A stretch of 64,000 bases of DNA from positions 1,488,001 to 1,552,000 of the forward strand of contig JAAKBF010000007.1 in assembly GCA_012656075.1 (NCBI GenBank), written 5' to 3'. The notes below the pieces were generated by a model, which saw only the letters and a program-made list of their open reading frames with translations, was not told the DNA's origin and did not search any database. This document shows, in pieces, positions 56,545 through 64,000 of this stretch (the first letter of the stretch is position 1; every line of letters starts with the position of its first letter). The translations under genes were made by a program, and so were the position numbers. This stretch comes from Phytophthora hibernalis. Lineage: Eukaryota; Oomycota; Peronosporomycetes; Peronosporales; Peronosporaceae.

Positions 56545-58537
56545 CAAGAATTTGACAGAATTGCAGTTGTATTTTGCATACACTTCTGTTTGCTGGCCGC
56601 AGCAGCATCCCTTTTCACTTGAATTTGATGTGTCGGAGTTATCGACGACAGTCGATGAGAATGGCCGTGGTATCCGTACTGGTTGAAGTATTACATGTAT
56701 AGTAATGCATAGCAACTAAAGACAGGACAGTGTGTGTCTGCAAGAGTTGAATAATGAACTGTACATGTACTTCGAAGTACGTCTTTATGCATACATGTAT
56801 ACTTATTAATACTTGGGTTCGTAAGCATTTTTTTGACGCGGTCTCTTATACCAATACCGGTAATAGAGACTCTCTCCATAGAACTTGTTTGACAACGGTG
56901 GTCGCCGAATTGTGTTGTTTTTGGACTGTCACGCGCAAAACGATCGCTGTCGACGACGAAAGTGACACCGTCGATGGTCTACAGTGCAAACAATTCTTCA
57001 TCCTTCCTTCACCTACGCACAGAATGATGAACGAACAAAAATAAAATCTGCCATCGTCACAGTGACGGTCACTGTAGTCGGGCCGAGCAGAAAATGTGCC
57101 GGGAGCGCGCCATCCTGTCTTGGGTACATCTTCAACCCAAGCCAAGCATGCTCTGCCACTGTGAAGCCTCATGTCATGGCCATGAAGCCCCCACAATGGA
57201 AATCCACTGCCATTCCGTGGACGAATGCATACATGTATCCAAAAAGTGTAGCCATCACATCTCGCCGCTTCAGGATCGACCTATTCTGAACTTTTGACAT
57301 CCGTTGCCGTACTCTGTTGGTTTTCCGTATCACTAATTAACGTTGCAGGCTCCCATACGGTGCGCTGTCGACATTGATATCGACTCGGTTTGCGGGTGCT
57401 GGGCAGTCGGTTTCCCTAGCAACTAACATGTAAGTTCATCATGCGATGCAGCAGTTCTATCGTGGCCACCAGGCAGTCACTTTCATAGTGACCAACATCT
57501 ACTTCATTCGGTGGCTGTGACTCACCATGGAGCGCATCGCGAATGGGTGCTCTACGGGTGCGAAGTGTCCAACGAGTCGTTGACAACACGAATCGTTGGC
57601 AAGTTGCCAATGGCAACGACAGGAAGTTTCGCTCGCTACACGACGAGAAACGCTGCATTGGCTTGGATCGTTAGGCGGCTCGAATCTCACTGCCTGTGAT
57701 ACGACTCAGTATATATCAGGTGGAACCCATTTGCCGCGGCTGCAATGCTTGCGGCGAGTAGCGCGGCAACAAGATACAAGTCATCATGCGTGCGCGCGAT
57801 TTTCACCTTGTTGTCGTGACCGTGGGCGGGATCCCATTGGCGGTTGAGCGCGAAAGTTTAGTCTAGGTACTGCGACTTGGTTTCAGTATGCTAAAATAAC
57901 AGCAAAACTCGCAAAGTGGGACTTCAAAGAATGTGGGATTTCAAAGAATGTCCCACTGTCGTAAACAGCGTGATGCTCAAACCGCTGAAATGGGCACCCG
58001 AAATGGGCTGTAAATGCTGCTGTCGACTTGCAAAGGCAAAACAGCCTGAACCTGTGGCAACGTTGGCTTATGGCAACGATGTGCATGTAGCGTTAGCTGC
58101 AATCACTTCATCACTTCATACCCAGCTGCCTTCTACATGTACATGTACCGTGAGTGCCATCGGCGAAACTCTCCTCGAATGCAGATACACATCACCCAGA
58201 ACATCACTCATTCGGTTCGTTGGTACATGTACATGTAGATTGCTGACGGTCCTTCTCCACTAAAAAGGATATCTGGACACTCACTGATCGAGGCAGGGAG
58301 CCTCACATGAGATTCGCGGAATGGGTCGGCCCTGGCCCTATGGCCCAAATTCGGCATACAGATGTCAAGTGGTCGAGACGTTCCTTTCCGTCCGGACTCT
58401 GCCGATGGGTCGACCTCGCTCATAAGTCAAGTAGAGTTTAGCCGCGTAAGCCGTTATTCCGACTCGCAGGCGAGTCGGTCGTTACTCCCGGGTCCGCTCT
58501 TCTCACGCCTCACTCCATTCTCCCTTCCTCCTCCATC
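56545..58537. other. intergenic stretch rich in TACATGTA
   Basis: No convincing gene. Exact TACATGTA copies at 56692, 56762, 56792, 57230, 58134, 58140, 58224 and 58230; the last four form two overlapping pairs 90 bases apart. Confidence 0.5.
58510..58523 (+). promoter_or_regulatory. Inr-like start-site motif for the ankyrin-FYVE gene
   Basis: TCACTCCATTCTCC lies 15-28 bases before the ATG at 58538 and resembles the oomycete initiator pattern. Confidence 0.4.
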
Positions 58538-59818
58538 ATGCCTTCCGCCGAAGTGGACATCGACGACCTGCGCGCGCACTCGCCCGTGGACAAGTTGTCG
58601 ACGCACACAAGCAGCAATGACAGCCGCAGCACCAGCAGCAACAGCTTCCAGGCGTACTCCCAGGGCGACGAGGACGAGGCGCCCGCCGACTTCCGCCGCG
58701 TGCAACAGGCCAGCAGCTTCGACGTGGAGCAGATGCTGCACATGCGCGAGAGCACGTTCCGCGACAGCCTCATGCCGGGCGGCGCGCACAACTCGAACCA
58801 GGACTCGCACAGCGGCGGGCGCCCCACGGAACTGGGCAACGCGCTCATGCGCATGGACGACGGCTACCGCCGCGCGTACAACAGCAACCCGCGGTCGTCG
58901 GTGACCGCCTCAGGTCCGACGCCCGACGGCCTCACGCCGCTGCTCCAGGCCGCGCGCGCGGGCGACATCGTCCTGGTCAACGCGCTCGTGATCCAGGCCG
59001 GCACCGACATCCTGCGACGCGACCCCATGTTCGGCCAGACGGCGCTGCACTTCGCCATCCGCGGCGGACACCTGAACGTGGTGCAGGCGCTGCTCATGCC
59101 GCAGCTGCGCGGCTCCATCGTGAACGTGGCCGACAACAGGCGCAACACGGCGCTGCACCTGGCTGCGGCCAAGTCGCGCCGCATGACCAAGCTGCTGCTC
59201 GAGTGCGGCGCCGACGTCAACTTTCTCAACATGCGCAACCAGACGCCGCTGGGCGTGCACATCCTGACCGTCACGCGGGACGACCCGACCATGACAGAGA
59301 TCCTGCTGCAGCACCGCGCGAACGCCAACGCGCCCGTGGACAAGTCCACGATTCTGCACGTGGCGCTGGACAAGGCGCTGCTGCAGATCGCGTCGCGGCT
59401 CGTGCGTCACGGCGCGCGCCTCGATCTTAAAGACGAGTCCGGCAAGACGGTCTTTGACAAGGTGGACAAGAACCAGCTGCAGATGCTCATGGCCAAGGTG
59501 GCCCACCCTCCCGTGTGGGTACCCGACAGCGAGCGCGTCGAGTGCATGGAGTGCCACAAGAAGTTCGGCAGTCTGGGCACGCGCAGACACCATTGCCGTA
59601 TGTGCGGTCGCGTACTGTGCTCGGCCTGCTCGGCCTGCAACGTGCGCGCCAAGAAGCTGCCGTTCCCGGCGCGCAGACGTGGCAAGAAGAACAAGGCGGA
59701 GAAGGCCTCGGCCAGCACGCGCGTGTGCAATATGTGCTACGAGATCTGCTCGGAGGGTGAACTGCCGTCGAATAACAACGCCGGCTACGAATCTCGAGCG
59801 CACAGCGAGACGGCATAA
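58538..59818 (+). CDS. ankyrin-repeat protein with C-terminal FYVE zinc finger
   Basis: 426 residues, one unbroken exon. A disordered serine-rich N-terminus (to about residue 125) is followed by ankyrin repeats (DGLTPLLQAARAGDIVLVNA; GQTALHFAIRGGHLNVVQAL; NTALHLAAAKSRRMTKLLLE; and two weaker ones to about residue 310). The FYVE domain comes next: WVPDSERVECMECHKKFGSL, then RRHHCRMCGRVLCSACS and a C-terminal CxxC (CNMCYEI). The WxxD and RRHHCR motifs are complete, so binding to phosphatidylinositol 3-phosphate on endosomal membranes is expected. The segment between the zinc pairs is long and basic (PFPARRRGKKNKAEK). Oomycetes have many FYVE fusion proteins; partners are unknown. Very high GC3. 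Confidence 0.92.
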   Translation: MPSAEVDIDDLRAHSPVDKLSTHTSSNDSRSTSSNSFQAYSQGDEDEAPADFRRVQQASSFDVEQMLHMRESTFRDSLMPGGAHNSNQDSHSGGRPTELGNALMRMDDGYRRAYNSNPRSSVTASGPTPDGLTPLLQAARAGDIVLVNALVIQAGTDILRRDPMFGQTALHFAIRGGHLNVVQALLMPQLRGSIVNVADNRRNTALHLAAAKSRRMTKLLLECGADVNFLNMRNQTPLGVHILTVTRDDPTMTEILLQHRANANAPVDKSTILHVALDKALLQIASRLVRHGARLDLKDESGKTVFDKVDKNQLQMLMAKVAHPPVWVPDSERVECMECHKKFGSLGTRRHHCRMCGRVLCSACSACNVRAKKLPFPARRRGKKNKAEKASASTRVCNMCYEICSEGELPSNNNAGYESRAHSETA

Positions 59819-61166
59819 CCTGGGACCCCTCGCAAGCTTCTTCTCTCGCCCACGCTTTTGGCCCCGGTGGTGGCGCTGTTATTATAGAGGTAGGCAATTG
59901 ACCCCCGAGAAGCTCTTCCAGACGAATGGAAACGCGCAGGAGACAGGTACATTTTTTCCTTCATGTACGAGGTAGTACAGACATGACATGGCGGTGATAA
60001 GACCACTACACAAAGAAAAATTTCAGTATTCTATGGTACGTCGTACGCGAGAATCCATTCAGAGGCTTCTTCGCAGCCGAAATGTAGGATATCACAAGTG
60101 CTTCACATCGCGAATCGCACGTGGCAATTTGCGCGCTGGGCTCACTCTGAGTCACTACTGTAAGGCTTGAGCAATTACAGTCCAAAGGAAGAACACGCTA
60201 CGGTATAATTCAGCTATCCAGGATAGGAGAAAACGTATCGTGTTTTGTTTTACTACTGTTTTACTCCAGTATAATAAAACCAAACCCGAATGAACCACAC
60301 AGTGCTTGCTACCTATTAAAGTACTTCACAACTTCTGAAAAAACCAACAATTCATTGATGCCATCTAGCTACAGGTAGTAGCTCTTAAGTATCCACGAAA
60401 AGTTTTGTCGAAAACAATTAGCTGCGAAGCACGAAAAACTACGAGAACTATTATTAATACATGTATTAAGTACTTCGTAATATAATAACAAACTTAATAA
60501 TCCATCGACGGGACGATTGCACCTCGTCCTCGCAACAGCAATCCGACGGCAAGAACTCTCAGATTCTACACCTTCGTGCATCCAAACCCGTAGTAAGCGG
60601 CAATCAAAGTCGGAAGTGTGATATTTGGTTTTGACAATTTTTACCTTTCAGCCTCTAATCGGTAATCAAAGTTAGAAATACGGCAATCAAAGTCGTAAGA
60701 TTTGCGCTGTGTGTTAATACCGTCGGCGCAAATGTAGTTCAAAGGTGCCAACTGCTACGCTGAAACCTTTACGCAGAGGAGCCACGATGCACTGCACGGG
60801 TAAGTGAAGAAACGCACAGCAAACATTGAATGCATGACAGTACACATGCATTGGCAACCCAGTTAATACATGTACTACTAATAGTTCATGTACTACACGT
60901 ACGTACAGTAGAAGTATGGCTATGCTGTATACACCAACAACGCTTTGTTTGTACAATGTACGAGAAAAGGTTATCGGTTCTGTAACCCAACTTGATCCGA
61001 AGACAACCTAGCAACACACGCACTGCAAACAACACTTTCATCCACAATACGAACCAAAAACAACAACATCGAGTACAATCGAAAAGCCAAGATTTCATTT
61101 AGGTGATCTACCAACAAAATCGATCAGCCACGACAGGCGAAAATAATCGGCAACGCACTAGCAAAA
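59819..61166. other. intergenic stretch
   Basis: AT-rich 3' flanks of two convergent genes. TACATGTA copies at 60458 and 60867. No gene seen. Confidence 0.5.
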
Positions 61167-62189
61167 TTACTTGTCGATGGAGTTCATGTGCAGAACTAAG
61201 TCCACGAGACGGTTCGAGTAGCCCCACTCGTTGTCGTACCACGCCACAAGCTTCACGAAGTGGTCGTTCAGAGCAATGCACGCGTCCGCGTCGAACGTGC
61301 TCGAGTGTTTGTCGTGCAGGAAGTCGTTGGACACCACCTGGTCCTCCGTGTAGCCGAGGATGCCAGCCAGCTCGCCCTCCGCGGCAGCCTTCACGGCGGC
61401 CTTGATGGCGTCCATGGACGCGGCCTTCTCCAGGCGGACCGTCAGGTCCACCACCGACACGTCCGGCGTGGGCACACGGAACGCCATGCCCGTCAGCTTG
61501 CCGTTCAGCACCGGTAGCACCTTGCCCACGGCCTTGGCAGCGCCCGTCGACGACGGGATGATGTTCTGGCCGCAGCCACGGCCACCACGCCAGTCCTTGC
61601 CGCCCTTGGCCGGGCCGTCCACCGGCAGCTGCGTGGCCGTCGTCGCGTGCACCGTCGTCATCAGACCCTCCACAATGCCGAACTGGTCGTTGATCACCTT
61701 GGCCAGCGGCGCCAGGCAGTTCGTCGTGCACGACGCGTTCGACACCACAGGTGCAGACCCGTTGTACTCCTTGTGGTTCACGCCCATCACGTACATGGGC
61801 GTATCGTCCTTGGGCGGCGCAGAGATCACCACCTTCTTGCAGCCGCCCTCAATGTGGGCCTTGGCCTTCTCCGTCGTCGTGAACACGCCCGTCGACTCGC
61901 ACACGTACGTGGCGTTGGCCTTGCCCCACGGGATCTCAGCAGGGTTGCGCGCGGCGAACACGTGGATCACCTCGCCGTCCACCACCAGGTTGCCGTCCTT
62001 CGTCTCCACCGACCCGGCGAACTTGCCGTGCGTCGAGTCGTACTTGAACAGGTACGCCATGTACTCCAGGTCCATGAACGGGTCGTTGATGGCCACCACC
62101 TTCGTCTTGGGGTTCTCGATGGCGGCGCGGCACACGAGGCGGCCAATACGGCCGAAACCGTTGATGCCGATGGCGACTTGCTCAGACAT
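61167..62189 (-). CDS. GAPDH: glyceraldehyde-3-phosphate dehydrogenase (cytosolic)
   Basis: Glycolytic NAD-dependent conversion of glyceraldehyde 3-phosphate to 1,3-bisphosphoglycerate. 340 residues, intact, no introns. NAD-binding start MSEQVAIGINGFGRIGRLV; catalytic Cys in VVSNASCTTNCLAPLAKV; phosphate-binding TTVHATTATQLPVDGP; DWRGGRGCGQNIIPSSTGAA; MAFRVPTPDVSVVDLTVRLE; AWYDNEWGYSNRLVDL near the end. There is no N-terminal extension or triosephosphate isomerase fusion, so this is the standalone cytosolic form rather than the mitochondrial TPI-GAPDH fusion known in stramenopiles. Very high GC3 fits strong expression. Confidence 0.97.
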   Translation of the reverse strand: MSEQVAIGINGFGRIGRLVCRAAIENPKTKVVAINDPFMDLEYMAYLFKYDSTHGKFAGSVETKDGNLVVDGEVIHVFAARNPAEIPWGKANATYVCESTGVFTTTEKAKAHIEGGCKKVVISAPPKDDTPMYVMGVNHKEYNGSAPVVSNASCTTNCLAPLAKVINDQFGIVEGLMTTVHATTATQLPVDGPAKGGKDWRGGRGCGQNIIPSSTGAAKAVGKVLPVLNGKLTGMAFRVPTPDVSVVDLTVRLEKAASMDAIKAAVKAAAEGELAGILGYTEDQVVSNDFLHDKHSSTFDADACIALNDHFVKLVAWYDNEWGYSNRLVDLVLHMNSIDK

Positions 62190-62229
62190 AGTTGTTGTTG
62201 GAAGAGGTCTTGGATGCGATGCTAAGAAG

Positions 62230-62250
62230 CTTGCAAAATGAAGAATGAGA
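62230..62250 (-). promoter_or_regulatory. Inr/FPR start-site motif for GAPDH
   Basis: The minus strand reads TCTCATTCTTCATTTTGCAAG, 41-61 bases before the ATG at 62189. It is an almost ideal oomycete initiator plus FPR match (TCATTCTTCATTTTG). Confidence 0.7.
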
Positions 62251-62284
62251 TGCTGAAGTCTCCTCAATCGGGATCTCGGCGACC

Positions 62285-62539
62285 ATGACGCTGCTGGGTA
62301 TCTTTGTCGCGTACATGCTGACGCCGCTGTTTGGATTGCTCACCTTCCCGCCGTCGGCGTTGAACATCATCCGCATGTTTTTACGGGTATTTTTACAGCC
62401 TTTTGTTGTGACACGGGGTACGTGGCGTAAAAGTTGGGTCTCCTCAGTGCGGTCTATGTCGATTTTGACGCAGCAAAGTCTTCTGCAAGACTGCAACCTG
62501 CAGTGCTACAAAGCTGTTGACAGCGTATTAATACCATGA
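62285..62539 (+). other. doubtful small hydrophobic open frame
   Basis: MTLLGIFVAYMLTPLFGLLT then FPPSALNIIRMFLRVF. The first about 35 codons have GC-rich third positions and a hydrophobic segment, so a fragment of a membrane protein gene is possible, but the frame then loses this character. It lies in the GAPDH upstream region. Confidence 0.2.
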
Positions 62540-64000
62540 ATCACCTCCATGAACACGTACGTGTAAGCTTACCAGCAGTCTACAGGACCTACCATAGGCG
62601 CCTGGCGTCCGAGAGGGCACGGCTGTAAAAGTCTCGTAAAAAGTAAAGATCGCGCACCAAGCAGAAAATCAGGGGCGCGTTTTTCTGCAAACGAATCTCC
62701 CGACATAAACCAGGCGCAAAATGAGTCTTCAACGTACGTGGCAGCTCAGGTTGGCTTGCTGGCACGCTTTGTAGCAAGCGCTTCACCACCACCTTGCATG
62801 CTGCTCTGATCTGCTTCGGGCCGGGAACTACGGGCCCACGCAGTCACTTCGGAATCGCTGGCAATGCGACTGCGTCGTTGGTACAGTAGCTGTTGCGAGC
62901 TACATGCACACATTGGCAAGAAGGACCGACACAAAGTTCGTGCAATCGCTGCGTGAAGGACGCAGCTGCCGAGCTCTGCCATGTGTGCAGCTTGCGATTG
63001 CAGAGGCCCATTTGTGATCAACGCAGAAGATTTTGCCATGCTGCAGCAGTGCATCGTGCTGACGAATGCCGCTCAAGGACGGCGTCAAGCGTAGCGCCTT
63101 CTGCTGGCCTTCGGGGCTCTGGAATCTGACACGGAACGCATTGCTCGCGATTCCTGTTTGCTGTGTTGCTAATGCTCGTTGTTGTTGCTCACGTTTGCCG
63201 TGCACCGCCAATGAATTATACGCTACCGGTAGCTCGACAAGCACCACGCGTAGAATGCTGCAAGCTGCATTAAGCATGTCCGTGTCGATTTCTCATCTAC
63301 GTGAAACGTTTCCTGGCCATTCTGTCCACTTGCTGCTGTCTACCACTACACCTCATTGCGCACCATAATGCGGAAAGACTGCTCATGAATATAAATACCG
63401 GTACCTACCGGCTTGCACTTGCTGCGGATACAATACCTGCGCTTTGGGAGACTGGCACTATCAATAAGCTACTACATGTACACGCGTACACCTTGGCTGC
63501 ATTGGCCGACTGCGATGAGGTGCTGGTCATTAACTGTACCACGCGGAGCTCGGTTCGACACAACGCTAGACAGACAATATCTGCACCAACACCAGCAAGC
63601 AACTTAAACAATTACCGCGAAGAACCGCATTGCAAACTGACGCACAACCGGTAAGCCAGGGTGACCATCTGAGCAAGTCGGTCGCCGGCAGTGCCCTCTT
63701 GCTTTCTCTCGGCAGCAAAAATGCACGCTCTGTCGTCGAGCGCCGAGCAAAAGTGCCGCGAAAACTAATACCTGGTAATGCGAGGTCGGTAGCTTGCCCG
63801 AGATGCGAGCCACCCCGTGTTCGGGTGCGCTCGAATCTGCTTACTCGTCCTGGCTTCGACCTCGCCTGCTTGTTTGCTGGACACAATTTTTTGCCCTGGA
63901 AGGAGACGACATGGATGAATATGATCACTTATCCGACCTTACTTATATTTTGTATTGGGCATGGAGGCTCATTATCGACCAATGAACGACGTGTATTTAG
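62540..64000. other. no supported gene to the right edge
   Basis: Only short open frames on both strands without codon bias or domains. One TACATGTA copy at 63473. Confidence 0.45.

Noticed and set aside
57511..57847. Small plus-strand open frames
   Set aside because: No codon bias, no domain and no start-site motif.
58910..59803. 297-codon minus-strand open frame
   Set aside because: Antisense to the intact ankyrin-FYVE gene; histidine/arginine-rich shadow.
61360..62241. 293-codon plus-strand open frame
   Set aside because: Antisense to intact GAPDH; a shadow produced by strong codon bias.

Overview
The window is nuclear DNA from an oomycete, most likely a Phytophthora or close relative. 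Four things point there. (1) A secreted RXLR-type effector with an RLLR motif, an acidic EER motif and WY-type repeats (22284-23248, minus). (2) Start-site motifs of the oomycete Inr/FPR type (TCAYTT..CAATT-like) sit just upstream of several start codons. (3) Introns are few and short (about 60-110 bases) in GC-rich coding sequence. (4) The mobile elements are Ty3/gypsy with an extra RNase H, Ty1/copia, PIF/Harbinger and pogo/Tigger.

Layout. 1-2.9 kb holds a broken lysine-rich gene, an unrecognised relic and a gene-free stretch. 2.9-17.6 kb is a compact housekeeping and metabolic block: mitochondrial dihydroorotate dehydrogenase (minus), divergent from a class I histone deacetylase. These are followed on the plus strand by a GMC oxidoreductase, an SSADH-like aldehyde dehydrogenase, a secreted alpha carbonic anhydrase, a second SSADH-like aldehyde dehydrogenase and a full-size ABCG/PDR transporter. 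17.7-21.7 kb contains gene relics (a TDP2-like nuclease, unknown proteins, a coiled-coil protein) between two copies of the ABC gene's 3' end. 22.3-23.2 kb is the RXLR effector. 23.5-51.8 kb is a transposon graveyard: a pogo/Tigger copy, two related gypsy gag genes in opposite orientation flanking a minus-strand gypsy pol, a Harbinger copy, two more pogo-type remnants, copia pieces on both strands and an isolated RNase H-like fragment. 52.4-62.2 kb returns to host genes: a Fused/STK36-type kinase with a helical-repeat tail, an ankyrin-FYVE protein and cytosolic GAPDH (minus). The last 1.5 kb shows no convincing gene.

How the genes relate. GMC oxidoreductase, two aldehyde dehydrogenases and carbonic anhydrase lie head to tail with gaps of about 140-270 bases. 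They could form an alcohol-to-aldehyde-to-acid oxidation module, but the substrate cannot be read from sequence. The two aldehyde dehydrogenases share intron positions, so they look like a tandem duplication.

Sequence quality matters. Nearly every long conserved gene has one-base frame breaks, often a missing base in a short G or A run, while GAPDH and the FYVE gene are intact. Most host genes with such breaks are therefore annotated as genes rather than pseudogenes. I found no CRISPR array, rRNA or confident tRNA.
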